Source: Bacteroidota bacterium
GTDB lineage: Bacteria > Bacteroidota > Bacteroidia > Chitinophagales > Chitinophagaceae
Direction of reading: 5' to 3'
DNA: 62,342 nt
Assembly: GCA_018267925.1 (NCBI GenBank)
Contig: JAFDXO010000150.1
Location: forward strand, 1-62,342
Made by a program: the position numbers and the translations under genes. Shown piece by piece: positions 27,333 to 38,800 of the stretch (position 1 is the stretch's first letter; each line of letters starts with the position of its first letter). The notes below the pieces were generated by a model. The model was not told where the DNA came from. It did no database searches and was given only the letters and a program-made list of their open reading frames with translations.

Positions 27333-28238
27333 ATGTGGCAGTCTTACATCAAAGGCTTTAAGGCTTTTCTCCTGTTAGAGCGCAATATGTCTGACCACAG
27401 TGTTGATGCTTATATTCATGACGTGTCCTTGTTGGTTGACTATCTTACACAAGAGAAAATTATCGTTTCCCCACAGGAAGTTACACGCACGCATCTTCAA
27501 CATTTTTTGAAGCGCATAGATGAATGGAAATTGAGTGTAAACACACAAGCTCGAGTGGTTAGTGGGATTAAATCCTTTTTTAAATTTTTACTTTTAGAAG
27601 AAATTATTCTTCAAAACCCTACCCGCTTACTTGAAGCTCCCAAAACCCAACGTATTTTACCCGATTTTTTAAGTTTAAAAGAAATTGAATTACTGTTTGA
27701 CTCAATAGATTTGAGTACTAATGATGGACATCGCAATCGCGCAATGCTTGAAACTTTGTACAGTTGCGGCTTGCGCGTGTCTGAATTGACAAGTTTGAGG
27801 TTATCTAATTTATTTCTTGATGTTGGCTATTTGCGTGTAGTTGGAAAAGGGAATAAAGAAAGGTTGGTGCCAATTGGTTCAACTGCCTCAAAGTATATAC
27901 AGCTTTACCTAAGTCATGTCCGCAATCATCAGCCTGTCAAATCAGGTCATGAGGATACTGTTTTTCTCAATCGGCTCGGAACGGGTATTTCAAGGGTAAT
28001 GGTGTTTCTTATTCTAAAAGGACTAACAGAGAAAGCAGGCATCCAAAAAAACATTCACCCCCATGTCTTGCGCCATTCCTTTGCTACTCATTTAGTGGAA
28101 GCAGGAGCCGATTTGAGAGCCGTTCAAGAAATGTTGGGTCATGCAAGCATTACCACTACTGAAATTTACACACATTTAGATCGTACTTATTTACGAGAAA
28201 CCTTAGAAAAATATCACCCTCGTTTTAAGAACAAATAA
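27333..28238 (+). CDS. xerD: Tyrosine recombinase XerC/XerD family
   Basis: 301 residues, the standard length of chromosome-dimer resolution recombinases acting at dif. N-terminal SAM-like domain (about 1-100) and catalytic domain with all six residues: Arg in CGLRVSEL, Lys in GKGNKERLV, His-x-x-Arg in HPHVLRHSFATHL, His in LGHASI, and Tyr in TEIYTHLD. The ATG at 27333 is chosen over a TTG three codons earlier. No integron, phage or IS features are nearby, which favours a housekeeping Xer. XerC versus XerD is a best guess. Confidence 0.9.
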   Translation: MWQSYIKGFKAFLLLERNMSDHSVDAYIHDVSLLVDYLTQEKIIVSPQEVTRTHLQHFLKRIDEWKLSVNTQARVVSGIKSFFKFLLLEEIILQNPTRLLEAPKTQRILPDFLSLKEIELLFDSIDLSTNDGHRNRAMLETLYSCGLRVSELTSLRLSNLFLDVGYLRVVGKGNKERLVPIGSTASKYIQLYLSHVRNHQPVKSGHEDTVFLNRLGTGISRVMVFLILKGLTEKAGIQKNIHPHVLRHSFATHLVEAGADLRAVQEMLGHASITTTEIYTHLDRTYLRETLEKYHPRFKNK

Positions 28239-28261
28239 TAGCCAAAAGAGCATGGCAAGTT

Positions 28262-28269
28262 TATCTTTG
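28262..28269 (+). promoter_or_regulatory. -7 box immediately before purB
   Basis: TATCTTTG ends 4 nt before the purB ATG at 28274, the same spacing as before rluD. No -33 TTG is visible. Suggests a leaderless or near-leaderless transcript if functional. Confidence 0.4.
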
Positions 28270-28273
28270 CCAA

Positions 28274-29620
28274 ATGGAATTATCTGCATTAACAGCTATC
28301 AGTCCTATTGATGGTCGCTATAGAAGCCAACTTCACACTTTAGCTCCTTTTTTCTCGGAATTCGGATTGATAAAATATCGCGTACGAATTGAAGTAGAAT
28401 ACTTTCTTTTTCTGGCAAAACAAAAATTATTTACACTGCCCGAAGGAGTAAAGCCTCATACTCTTCGCAAAATTTACGAAGACTTTTCGGAAGAAGATGC
28501 CCTTCAAATAAAGCACATCGAAAGAACGACAAACCATGATGTAAAAGCAGTAGAATATTTTCTAAAAGAAAAATTCGCTAAACTACATGCCGGTGAAGCA
28601 GTAGAATGGGTGCACTTCGGATTGACCTCTCAAGACATAAACAACACTGCAATTCCATTATTATGGAAGGAATCTCTTGAAGAGCAATATTATCCAGCCT
28701 TATCCAACTTGATTTTGCACTTAAGGAAGATGGCAAATGATTGGATTGGGATACCTATGCTGGCTAGAACACACGGGCAACCTGCGTCCCCTACTACACT
28801 TGGAAAAGAATGGATGGTGTTTGTTGAACGGCTGGAACGACAATTAGAACAATTGTCTCACATACCTTTTGCAGCAAAATTTGGCGGTGCTACAGGAAAT
28901 TTCAATGCTCATTTTGTTGCCTTTCCAAAAATGAATTGGATAAAATTTGGCAACGATTTTGTTGAATCTCTTGGTTTAGAAAGAATGCAGTTTACGACTC
29001 AAATTGAGCATTACGACTCATTAGCTGCACAATTTGATGCACTCAAGCGAATCAATACTATTTTGATTGATTTATGCCGTGATGCTTGGACTTATATTTC
29101 TATGGACTACTTCAAGCAACAAACAAAATCAGGCGAAGTCGGATCATCAGCAATGCCCCATAAGGTGAATCCTATTGATTTTGAAAATGCAGAAGGAAAT
29201 CTGGGAATAGCCAATGCTCTCTATGAACATTTATCTTCAAAACTACCTGTAAGCCGCCTCCAGCGCGACCTGACTGATAGCACTGTTTTACGGAATATAG
29301 GTGTTCCTATGGCTCATAGTTTTCTTTCTCTTCGCTCGCTTGAAAAAGGATTAGGTAAACTTTTGCTTAATCGCGAAAAACTAAATGCTGATCTTGAAAA
29401 TAATTGGGCTGTGGTAGCAGAAGCTATTCAAACCATTTTGCGTAGAGAAAACTATCCACAACCTTATGAAGCATTGAAAGCTTTAACACGCGGAAAGTCG
29501 GGAATCTCCAAAGACGATATTCATCAGTTTATTGACACACTTAACGTATCAGAAAAAGTAAAGAAGGAACTACGAAACATCACACCACAAAATTATGTGG
29601 GAGTACCTTTCGAATATTAG
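28274..29620 (+). CDS. purB: Adenylosuccinate lyase
   Basis: Catalyses two fumarate-releasing steps in purine synthesis (SAICAR to AICAR, and adenylosuccinate to AMP). 448 residues, the long E. coli-like form. Motifs: SPIDGRY at the N-terminus, TSQDINNTA, the catalytic-His segment RTHGQPASPTTLGKE, and the fumarase-superfamily signature GSSAMPHKVNPIDFEN (about 290). The stop codon overlaps a possible GTG start of the methyltransferase gene, so the two probably form an operon. Confidence 0.97.
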   Translation: MELSALTAISPIDGRYRSQLHTLAPFFSEFGLIKYRVRIEVEYFLFLAKQKLFTLPEGVKPHTLRKIYEDFSEEDALQIKHIERTTNHDVKAVEYFLKEKFAKLHAGEAVEWVHFGLTSQDINNTAIPLLWKESLEEQYYPALSNLILHLRKMANDWIGIPMLARTHGQPASPTTLGKEWMVFVERLERQLEQLSHIPFAAKFGGATGNFNAHFVAFPKMNWIKFGNDFVESLGLERMQFTTQIEHYDSLAAQFDALKRINTILIDLCRDAWTYISMDYFKQQTKSGEVGSSAMPHKVNPIDFENAEGNLGIANALYEHLSSKLPVSRLQRDLTDSTVLRNIGVPMAHSFLSLRSLEKGLGKLLLNREKLNADLENNWAVVAEAIQTILRRENYPQPYEALKALTRGKSGISKDDIHQFIDTLNVSEKVKKELRNITPQNYVGVPFEY

Positions 29621-29625
29621 TGAGG

Positions 29626-31005
29626 ATGAAGACAGAAAGCCATTTTCATTGCTTACCTAAGCCCTTGTTGGAAGACTTGTGTTCTATTTCGGAATTTGAT
29701 CAGCATGCTTTTATAGAAGCACATCAACAAGCAGCTGTAACATCTATCCGATTAAATCCTAAAAAGAAATTTTTAGATGATGAACTTTCTTCTGAAACCA
29801 TACCTTGGTGTGAAAACGGAAGAATATTACCAAAGCGGCCAGTTTTTACACTTGATCCCGTGTATCATGCCGGTGGATATTATGTGCAAGAAGCCTCTTC
29901 TATGTTTTTAGACTATCTTCTTGGGCAATTATTGCCCTCCCGATCTTCTTTACGAGTTTTAGACCTATGTGCCGCTCCGGGTGGGAAAAGCACCCTGCTC
30001 AGTTCTTTTTTTGATACAGACACATTGATTATCTCTAATGAAGTGATACGAACTCGTGCTTCTATCTTAGAAGAAAATGTTGTTAGATGGGGTTTTGCAA
30101 ATAATTGGGTAACCTGCAATGATGCTAAACAGTTTTCAGCATTGACCGGATATTTTGATGTAATTGTTGTTGATGCACCCTGTAGCGGATCCGGATTGTT
30201 TAGAAAAGATAAGGCAGCCTTAGAAGAATGGAGTGAAGCCAACGTAACCCTTTGTTGTGCACGCCAAAAACGAATCGTAGCAGATATTTGGCCGGCACTT
30301 AAAACCGGTGGAATATTAATTTATGCTACTTGCTCTTACTCAACGCAGGAAGATGAAGCTATTCTTGATTGGGCAGGAGAATCATTTGATGTCAGTACTT
30401 TACAAGTCAACGTTCCTGAAAACTGGGGCATCATTGAAACATGCAGCAGTAAAGGACATTATGGATATAGATTCTTACCCGATCGGCTAAAGGGAGAAGG
30501 TTTTTTTATAGCAGCATTGCAAAAGGAAGATTTACAAAAAGCTTTGACTTTTCCAAAATTTAAAAGTGCTGACAACAAAAAATTTCATTCAATTGGAGCT
30601 AATTTTCTGAATCTTACAGAAAAAGATTTGATACTTCAACATAAGGACACATTTGTATGTTTTCAAAACCAACATGAAGTTGACTATAACTTACTTAAAA
30701 AGCACTTGTATATTCGCCGAGTAGGCACAGCACTTGGTACACCGACAGGAAAAGATTGGCTACCGGCTCATGATATCGCATTTAGCATAGCCCGGTCTGA
30801 GTCGTTGCCCAATATTGAGCTTTCTAAAATAGATGCACTACATTTTTTAAAAAAAGAAGAAATCAGCATAATACCATCACAAAAAGGGTGGTTGTTAATA
30901 ACCTTTCAAGGCTTAGGTTTGGGATGGATAAAATCTTTAGGTAATCGAATAAATAATTACTTACCAAAACATTGGCGAATTCGTATGGACATCTCAGAGT
31001 TTTAG
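29626..31005 (+). CDS. RsmF/NOL1-NOP2-family RNA (cytosine-5) methyltransferase
   Basis: 459 residues from the ATG; a GTG at 29620, overlapping the purB stop, would add two residues and may be used through coupling. Rossmann methyltransferase with SAM motif LDLCAAPGGKS (about 112), catalytic loop DAPCSGSG (about 185) and second Cys in YATCSYS (about 235), the two-cysteine signature of m5C enzymes. The C-terminal 170 residues resemble the PUA-like tail of RsmF (YebU). Likely modifies 16S rRNA; the exact target is inferred. Confidence 0.9.
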   Translation: MKTESHFHCLPKPLLEDLCSISEFDQHAFIEAHQQAAVTSIRLNPKKKFLDDELSSETIPWCENGRILPKRPVFTLDPVYHAGGYYVQEASSMFLDYLLGQLLPSRSSLRVLDLCAAPGGKSTLLSSFFDTDTLIISNEVIRTRASILEENVVRWGFANNWVTCNDAKQFSALTGYFDVIVVDAPCSGSGLFRKDKAALEEWSEANVTLCCARQKRIVADIWPALKTGGILIYATCSYSTQEDEAILDWAGESFDVSTLQVNVPENWGIIETCSSKGHYGYRFLPDRLKGEGFFIAALQKEDLQKALTFPKFKSADNKKFHSIGANFLNLTEKDLILQHKDTFVCFQNQHEVDYNLLKKHLYIRRVGTALGTPTGKDWLPAHDIAFSIARSESLPNIELSKIDALHFLKKEEISIIPSQKGWLLITFQGLGLGWIKSLGNRINNYLPKHWRIRMDISEF

Positions 31006-31325
31006 TTTTTAGTGTCTATACTTTTTTGTCCGATGTGCGTGCAAAGGAAGGCAAATAGTGGCGGTACTGACCCGTCCTGAAAGCGGAAAGCAAAACGGGA
31101 AAAGGGTTTTAGGCAAAAATGGTGAATGTGGAAAGCTTTTTTGTTTCGACAGGCTTAACACAAGGATTTTGGGCGGTTTTAAGCACCAAATACGAACAGA
31201 AAAGACAAAGAAAATGAAAGAGTGACTGTGGTGTTTTCGTATCTAAAATTCTTCGTCACAATTCATTTTTTATAGGTTTTTAAATGTAAACCTATTTCAG
31301 GGCAAGACAGTTTCAATAAACCTAA
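31006..31325. other. Intergenic segment without a recognised gene
   Basis: About 320 nt between the methyltransferase stop and the rpoC terminator. The first 190 nt are purine-rich and more GC-rich than the flanks (for example ctgaaagcggaaagcaaaac around 31078), unlike neighbouring spacers. No ORF with a start and no tRNA-like fold was seen. It could be a decayed repeat or mobile-element remnant. Confidence 0.35.
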
Positions 31326-31354
31326 AAAAAGCTGCTCATATTGAGCAGCTTTTT
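31326..31354. terminator. Terminator of rpoBC (bidirectional)
   Basis: Perfect 13-bp stem (aaaaagctgctca / tgagcagcttttt) with a 3-nt loop. On the minus strand it is followed by a run of T and lies 27 nt beyond the rpoC stop. It would also stop rightward transcription from the methyltransferase gene. Confidence 0.93.
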
Positions 31355-31380
31355 CAGGTATTCAAACCAACTTTAAAAAT

Positions 31381-34300
31381 CTATTCTTCTTCATCAAACT
31401 GAAGGACATCGCGGTTTGCCATAAGAAGGTCAAACTCTTCTTTAGAGCCTACAACTATGTCATCAAAATCACGGCTTCCGGTTCCGGCAGGAATTAGATT
31501 TCCGGTGATTACGTTTTCTTTCAATCCCATTAGACTATCACTTTTTCCGGTGATGGCTGCGGTAGATAATACTTTGGTTGTTTCTTGGAATGAAGCGGCT
31601 GAGATCCAGCTTTGCGTACCCAAAGATGCCTTGGTAATACCATGCAACATTGGGGTGGAAGTGGCTGGGTTAGCATCGCGAAATTCCACCAATTTTTTAT
31701 CTGAACGGCGAAGCAAACTATTTTCTTCACGAATTTCACGAAGTGTTGCAATTTGTCCGGCATGAAGTTTATCACTACTTCCTGCATCTGTAACTACTTT
31801 CTTATCGAAAATCCAGTCGTTTTCTTCAATCAATTCAAACTTATCAACAGTATCATCTTCAAGGAATTTTGTATCACCCGGATCAACCACATTCACCTTG
31901 CGCATCATCTGGCGCACGATAACTTCAATGTGCTTATCGTTGATTTTTACTCCTTGTAAACGATATACTTCCTGAATTTCATTAACCAAGTATTCTTGAA
32001 CAGCAAACGGGCCTTTGATGGCAAGAATATCTCCGGGCGTAGTAGCTCCATCGGAGAGCGCATTTCCTGCCTTTACGAAGTCGCCGTCTTGCACCATGAT
32101 ATGTCGAGTCAAAGGAACGAGATATTTTTTCACTAATCCTTCACGACTTTCAATCACTATCTCGCGGTTGCCTCGCTTAATGTTTCCAAAAGTCACTACC
32201 CCATCTACTTCGGCAACGACAGCCGGATTTGATGGATTACGAGCTTCGAACAATTCTGTTACACGTGGAAGACCTCCGGTGATATCTCGGCTACGACCCA
32301 TAATACGTGGGATTTTCACGAGAACCTGTCCATTATGCACATCTTCCTCGGCATCAACAACAATATGTGATCCAACAGGAAGGTTGTAGGTTTTGGCTTC
32401 TTTTCCTTCTATAATAATACCCGGAATTTTTGTTTTATCCTTTGTTTCAATTACTACCTTTTCGCGGTGTCCGGTTTGTTCGTCTGCTTCTTCGCGGAAG
32501 GTTACCCCTTCTATTACGTGTTCAAATTTCACGCGTCCGGAAACTTCAGAAATAATCACGGCATTAAACGGATCCCACGTACAGATAACATCGCCTTTTG
32601 CAATTTTCTGCCCATCTTTTACTTTCAAGATTGAGCCATAAGGAATGTTATTAGTAATCAACAAACGATCGTTAGTAACATCTACAATTCTCACTTCACC
32701 TGTACGACCGATAACAACTGTTTGTTTTTCACCTTCTGCATCAACATAAGTTGTAGTACGCACACCATCAAACTGAATAGTGCCTTCAAAACGAGCAGAC
32801 AATTGACTTTCAATAGCAGATGCGCCGGCGACACCACCCACGTGGAAGGTACGGAGAGTAAGCTGTGTACCTGGTTCACCGATAGACTGTGCTGCAATGA
32901 TACCAACTGCATCACCTTTTTGCGTCATGTAACCGGTTGCTAAGTTTTTACCATAACATTTGGCACAAACACCCCGACGAGCCTCGCAAGTCAATACTGA
33001 GCGAATTTCTACTGTATCTACACCGGCTTCTTCAATCGCATGAGCTATTGCTTCTGTGATTTCTTCTCCGGCAGCTATAATTAATGTATCGTTGATAGGA
33101 TTATATACATCGTGCAAAGAAGTTCGGCCAATGATACGATCAAATAATGGCTCTACAATTTCTTCATTGTCTTTCAGTGATGAAGTTGCAATACCACGCA
33201 ATGTTCCACAATCTTCTTCATTGATCACTACGTCTTGTGCCACATCTACTAAACGTCGAGTTAGATAACCGGCATCCGCAGTTTTAAGGGCTGTATCGGC
33301 AAGACCTTTACGCGCACCGTGGGTAGAGATGAAGTATTCAAGAACCGAAAGACCGGTCTTAAAGTTAGAAAGGATGGGGTTTTCAATGATTTCAGAACCG
33401 GAAGAACCAGAACGACGAGGCTTAGCCATCAGGCCTCTTAACCCAGCCAACTGCTTTACCTGTTGTTTAGATCCACGCGCACCGGAATCAAGCATCATAT
33501 ACACGGAGTTAAATCCTTGCTTGTCACTTGCCATTTCTCGAATCAAGGTTTCGGTTACACGTGTATCAACACGACTCCAAATATCAATGATTTGGTTGTA
33601 GCGTTCGTTATTGGTGATAAGTCCCATATTGTAGTTATCCCAAACCTCGTCCACTTCGCCTTGAGCCGACTTTACCAATTCCGCTTTCACATCAGGAATC
33701 TTCAGATCATTGATGGAGAAAGATAATCCACCTCGGAATGCGGTACGGAAACCTAATGTTTTAATATCATCCAGGAATTGTACTGTTTTAGGGATACCTG
33801 CATTCACCAAGATTGCACCGATAATTTCACGCAAAGATTTCTTGGTCAGAATTGCATTTACAAAACCATTTTCTTTAGGGACAAATTGGTTAAAAATGAC
33901 TCTTCCAACTGTTGTTTCAAGCAATTGCTTTTTAAGCGTACCATCATTTTGCAAAACGTCCACTTTCACTTTTATCCAAGCGTGGAGGTCAACCCGATTC
34001 TCATTGTGGGCAATTATCACTTCTTCAGGAGAATAGAAACTCATGCCTTCTCCCTTGATGATTTCATCGCCCATTGTTTTCTTGCCCTTGGAAATGTAGT
34101 ATAGTCCCAGAACCATGTCCTGTGAAGGAAGGGTAATGGGTGTACCATTTTGCGGATTCAAGATATTGTGAGAGGCTAGCATTAATAATTGTGCTTCCAA
34201 AATTGCTGCATGACTCAAAGGAACGTGTACCGCCATTTGGTCACCATCGAAATCGGCGTTGAACGCAGAACATACTAACGGATGTAGCTGAATAGCTTTA

Positions 34301-35703
34301 CCTTCAATTAAGCGAGGCTGGAATGCTTGAATAGACAAACGGTGAAGCGTTGGGGCGCGGTTTAGAAGAACCGGATGTCCCTTCAACACATTTTCAAGAA
34401 TATCCCAAACTACACTCTCTTTCTTTTCAACTAATTTTTTGGCACTCTTAACCGTTTTTACTATACCTCTTTCAATGAGCTTGCGGATGATAAATGGCTT
34501 GAATAATTCTGCAGCCATATCTTTTGGAATACCACACTCATGTAATTTCATTTCAGGTCCAACTACGATCACCGAACGGCCTGAGTAGTCCACACGTTTA
34601 CCGAGTAGGTTTTGACGGAAACGACCTTGTTTACCTTTCAAAACATCGGAAAGAGATTTTAAGGCACGTCCACCTTCTGCTTTCACCGCGTTCGATTTAC
34701 GTGAGTTGTCAAAGAGGCTATCTACTGCTTCTTGCAACATCCGTTTTTCGTTACGCAAGATAACTTCAGGTGCTTTAATTTCTATCAAACGCTTCAAGCG
34801 ATTATTGCGGATGATAACTCGGCGATATAAATCGTTCAAGTCGGATGAAGCAAAACGACCGCCATCTAAGGGTACTAAAGGACGAAGCTCCGGCGGAATG
34901 ACCGGAAGATATTGCATCACCATCCATTCCAGACGATTTTCTACGCGCGTATTTGCATCACGAAATGCTTCAACCACGGAAAGACGCTTTAGTGCTTCTT
35001 GCTTACGTTGCTGCGAAGTTTCATTTGCTGCTGCATTACGAAGGTCGTAAGACAATTGGTCTAAATCAATACGACTTAGTAAGGCTTGCAATGCCTCTGA
35101 TCCCATTTTGGCAATGAACTTATTGGGGTCTTCGTCTGGCAGATATTGATTTTCTTTAGAAATGCTATCGAGAATTTCTAAATACTCATCTTCTGTGAGC
35201 AACTGTAAATCAGTATTTTCAGTTTCGCGCAAATTTAGTTTTTGACGAATCAAATCCTCTGCTTCGCCGCCCTGCACCACTACATAACGCTCATAATACA
35301 CGATGCTTTCCAATTTCTTGGAACTTACGCCGAGCATATAACCGATTTTATTGGGCAACGATTTGAAATACCAAATATGTACAACGGGAACTACCAATTT
35401 GATGTGCCCCATGCGTTCGCGACGAACTTTTTTCTCTGTTACTTCTACACCACAACGGTCGCAAACGATTCCCTTATAACGAATACGTTTGTACTTTCCA
35501 CAATAACATTCGTAGTCCTTTACCGGACCAAATATTTTTTCGCAAAATAAACCATCCCGTTCTGGTTTGTAAGTACGATAGTTGATGGTTTCAGGCTTTA
35601 ACACCTCGCCATACGAACGATCCAAAATGGCATCCGGCGATGCCAAACTTATCGTGATTTTATTAAATCCGGATTTAGGACGGTTTTCTTTTTTTATTGC
35701 CAT
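31381..35703 (-). CDS. rpoC: RNA polymerase beta' subunit
   Basis: 1440 residues, the usual Bacteroidota length. Forms the active centre with RpoB. Visible: the N-terminal zinc ribbon [20 protein letters not shown], the absolutely conserved Mg-binding NADFDGDQM, the bridge/trigger-helix region, and the second zinc site [13 protein letters not shown]. The C-terminal end is acidic (QFDEEE). Start ATG at 35703. It follows rpoB after a 111-nt spacer containing a hairpin. No frameshift or large insertion relative to relatives was noted. Confidence 0.98.
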   Translation of the reverse strand: MAIKKENRPKSGFNKITISLASPDAILDRSYGEVLKPETINYRTYKPERDGLFCEKIFGPVKDYECYCGKYKRIRYKGIVCDRCGVEVTEKKVRRERMGHIKLVVPVVHIWYFKSLPNKIGYMLGVSSKKLESIVYYERYVVVQGGEAEDLIRQKLNLRETENTDLQLLTEDEYLEILDSISKENQYLPDEDPNKFIAKMGSEALQALLSRIDLDQLSYDLRNAAANETSQQRKQEALKRLSVVEAFRDANTRVENRLEWMVMQYLPVIPPELRPLVPLDGGRFASSDLNDLYRRVIIRNNRLKRLIEIKAPEVILRNEKRMLQEAVDSLFDNSRKSNAVKAEGGRALKSLSDVLKGKQGRFRQNLLGKRVDYSGRSVIVVGPEMKLHECGIPKDMAAELFKPFIIRKLIERGIVKTVKSAKKLVEKKESVVWDILENVLKGHPVLLNRAPTLHRLSIQAFQPRLIEGKAIQLHPLVCSAFNADFDGDQMAVHVPLSHAAILEAQLLMLASHNILNPQNGTPITLPSQDMVLGLYYISKGKKTMGDEIIKGEGMSFYSPEEVIIAHNENRVDLHAWIKVKVDVLQNDGTLKKQLLETTVGRVIFNQFVPKENGFVNAILTKKSLREIIGAILVNAGIPKTVQFLDDIKTLGFRTAFRGGLSFSINDLKIPDVKAELVKSAQGEVDEVWDNYNMGLITNNERYNQIIDIWSRVDTRVTETLIREMASDKQGFNSVYMMLDSGARGSKQQVKQLAGLRGLMAKPRRSGSSGSEIIENPILSNFKTGLSVLEYFISTHGARKGLADTALKTADAGYLTRRLVDVAQDVVINEEDCGTLRGIATSSLKDNEEIVEPLFDRIIGRTSLHDVYNPINDTLIIAAGEEITEAIAHAIEEAGVDTVEIRSVLTCEARRGVCAKCYGKNLATGYMTQKGDAVGIIAAQSIGEPGTQLTLRTFHVGGVAGASAIESQLSARFEGTIQFDGVRTTTYVDAEGEKQTVVIGRTGEVRIVDVTNDRLLITNNIPYGSILKVKDGQKIAKGDVICTWDPFNAVIISEVSGRVKFEHVIEGVTFREEADEQTGHREKVVIETKDKTKIPGIIIEGKEAKTYNLPVGSHIVVDAEEDVHNGQVLVKIPRIMGRSRDITGGLPRVTELFEARNPSNPAVVAEVDGVVTFGNIKRGNREIVIESREGLVKKYLVPLTRHIMVQDGDFVKAGNALSDGATTPGDILAIKGPFAVQEYLVNEIQEVYRLQGVKINDKHIEVIVRQMMRKVNVVDPGDTKFLEDDTVDKFELIEENDWIFDKKVVTDAGSSDKLHAGQIATLREIREENSLLRRSDKKLVEFRDANPATSTPMLHGITKASLGTQSWISAASFQETTKVLSTAAITGKSDSLMGLKENVITGNLIPAGTGSRDFDDIVVGSKEEFDLLMANRDVLQFDEEE

Positions 35704-35766
35704 ATTAAAAAGAAGTATTTTTAAAGTTTTTTGATAGCTTTTAAATCATTAAAAGCAAAAGAAATA

Positions 35767-35804
35767 CAGAGGGTGCAAATGCTTTGCAGATTAAGCACCC
35801 TCTG
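35767..35804 (-). other. Hairpin in the rpoB-rpoC spacer
   Basis: 10-bp perfect stem (cagagggtgc / gcaccctctg) with an 18-nt loop, 10 nt after the rpoB stop on the transcript. On the minus strand the tail is tatttctttt, a weak T tract, so it may be a partial attenuator or an RNase processing site adjusting the rpoB/rpoC ratio rather than a full terminator. Confidence 0.6.
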
Positions 35805-35814
35805 AAAAATATGA

Positions 35815-38800
35815 CTATTCAAATTTCAATTCAAGTCCTAAGCCTCTCAGCTCATTTACCAATACGTTAAACGATTCTGGAATGCCCGGTTTAGGTACGT
35901 TGTCTCCTTTTACAATGGCTTCGTAGGTTTTTGCACGACCTACAATGTCATCTGATTTCAAGGTCAACAATTCTTGAAGAATATTGGCTGCGCCGTAAGC
36001 TTCCAATGCCCAAACCTCCATTTCACCAAAACGCTGACCACCAAATTGAGCTTTACCGCCCAATGGTTGTTGTGTAATCAGTGAATATGGACCGATAGAA
36101 CGAGCGTGCATTTTATCGTCCACCATGTGGTGTAGCTTAATCATGTAGATGATTCCCACAGTTGCCTTTTGGTGGAAACGCTCACCGGTTTCGCCATCAT
36201 AAAGGTAGGTATGACCAAATTCAGGTAAACCAGCCTCGCCAATGAGTTCTCCAATTTCTTCTACAGCCGCACCATCAAAGATGGGTGTAGCAAACTTAAC
36301 ACCCAACTTCTCGCCTGCCCAGCCGAGTACGGTTTCGTAAATCTGACCTAAGTTCATACGAGAAGGTACGCCCAATGGGTTTAGCACGATATCTACCGGA
36401 GTTCCGTCTTCAAGGAAAGGCATATCTTCTGCGCGAACGATACGGGCAACAATACCTTTGTTACCGTGGCGACCCGCCATTTTATCTCCTACTTTCAACT
36501 TACGCTTTGAAGCCAGATAAACCTTTGCCAATTTTAGAACGCCGGTTGGTAGTTCGTCACCAATAGAGAGATTAAATTTCTCACGCTTGTAACGACCAAT
36601 TTCTTCGTTGAATTTGATATTGTAATTGTGCAACAATTGGTTGATGGAGTCATCGGTTTCAGCATCACCCGTCCAACCCAATGAATTCACGTTGGCATAA
36701 TCAATTGAACCAAGAGTTTTGCTATTAAATTTGCCTCCCTTAGCAAGCACTAATTCACCAAAATTGTTAGAAATACCTTGTGATGATTTATCTTTCAATA
36801 AAGTCATCAATTTTTCCATCAACAGGTTTTTCAAATCGTCAATGTTCTTTTCATGAACTTTTTCGATTTTTTCTAAAGCTGCTTTTTCACGAACTTTCGA
36901 GTTTTTATCTTTCTTAGATCGTTGGAATAGTTTTTTATCAATAACAATGCCTTCTACACCGCTTGGTGCTTTTAGAGAAGCATCTTTTGCATCGCCTGCT
37001 TTGTCGCCAAAGATGGCGCGTAAAAGTTTTTCTTCCGGTGTCGGATCTGTTTCACCTTTTGGTGTAATTTTTCCAATCAATATATCACCTTCACCTATAT
37101 GGGCACCTACGCGAATGATACCATTTTCATCCAAATCTTTCGTTGCTTCTTCAGAAACGTTTGGTATGTCCGGTGTCAGTTCTTCTTCACCTAATTTTGT
37201 GTCGCGAACTTCCAATTCATATTCATCAATATGAACAGAAGTAAACCAATCTTCACGAACTACTTTTTCATTGATTACAATGGCATCTTCGAAATTGTAA
37301 CCTTTCCATGGCATGAAGGCTACTTTCAGATTACGTCCTAAAGCCAATTCACCATTTTGAGTAGCATATCCTTCAGTCAAGAAATCACCTTGTTTCACCT
37401 TTTGTCCACGACGAACTGCCGGCTTCAATGTGATGCTGGTACTTTGGTTGGTTTTGATGTACTTAGTTAGGGTATATACTTTCAAATCGTCTTCGAAAGA
37501 AACCAACCGAGCTTTATCACTACGTTCATAGCGTACATGAATTTCTTTGGCATCCACATATTCTACCACACCATTTCCATCAGCATGAATCTGGATCCTT
37601 GCATCGCGAGCTGCTTTCCCTTCTAATCCGGTACCTACAATAGGCACTTGAGGACGAATGAGGGGAACAGCTTGACGTTGCATGTTTGATCCCATCAAGG
37701 CACGGTTGGCATCATCATGCTCAAGGAATGGAATTAACGAAGCCGACAAACCAACAATTTGGTTGGGGGCAACGTCCATATATTCTACTTCTTGTGGTTC
37801 AAGAATGGGGAAATCTCCGGTTTGACGGCTGGTGATTGCCTTTTCAACAAACACACCTTTTTCATCAAGGGGAACGTTTGCTTGGGCAATTTTCTTTTCA
37901 TCTTCTTCTTCAGCACTAAGGAAAGTATAGTTTTTCAAATCTACTTTTCCTTCTTTTACTTTACGATAAGGCGTTTCGATAAAGCCCATATCGTTGATTT
38001 TAGCGTGAACGCAAAGAGTTGAGATCAACCCGATGTTTGGACCTTCCGGTGTTTCGATGGTGCACAAGCGACCATAGTGAGAATAGTGTACGTCACGCAC
38101 CTCAAATCCTGCACGCTCCCTGCTCAAACCGCCGGGGCCGAGTGCTGAAATACGACGCTTGTGTGTGATTTCCGACAACGGATTCGTTTGATCGAGAAAT
38201 TGAGAAAGTTGAGAAGTACCAAAAAATGAGTTGATTACAGAAGAAAGTGTCCGGGCATTGATCAGATCAATTGGTGTAAACACTTCATTGTCTCGCACAT
38301 TCATGCGTTCGCGAATGGTGCGAGCCATACGAGCTAAACCTACGCCAAACTGTGCAAACAATTGCTCGCCTACGGTACGTACACGACGATTGCTCAAGTG
38401 GTCAATATCATCAATTTCTGCTTTACCATTAGTCAGGCGAACCAAGTATTTAATGATAGAAATGATGTCTTGCTTGGTCAGCACTTTAGTGTTTAGATTG
38501 CTATCTAAACCTAATTTTCGATTGATTTTATATCTTCCTACTTCACCTAAATCATAACGCTTGTCCGAGAAGAAGAGCTTATCAATAATTCCTCGTGCTG
38601 TCTCGTCATCCGGCGCATCAGATCCGCGAAGTTGACGATAGATATGTTGAACCGCTTCCAGTTCTGAGTTAGAGGTATCTTTATTTAGGGTATTGTATAT
38701 AATGGAATAGTCGCCGCTAACTTCTTCTTTTTGAAGGAAGATAGTTTTGATACCCATTTCAACAATCATGTTTGCACTATCTTCATCCAACACATTATCG

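Noticed and set aside
27333..28238. xerD as an integrase of a mobile element
   Set aside because: Length, complete catalytic set and housekeeping neighbours fit a chromosomal Xer recombinase; no attachment repeats or cargo genes are seen.
38140..38280. Possible rifampicin-resistance change in rpoB
   Set aside because: The key Asp, His and Ser positions of the pocket have the sensitive-type residues. The Thr in LDQTNPL is, to my knowledge, normal for the phylum.
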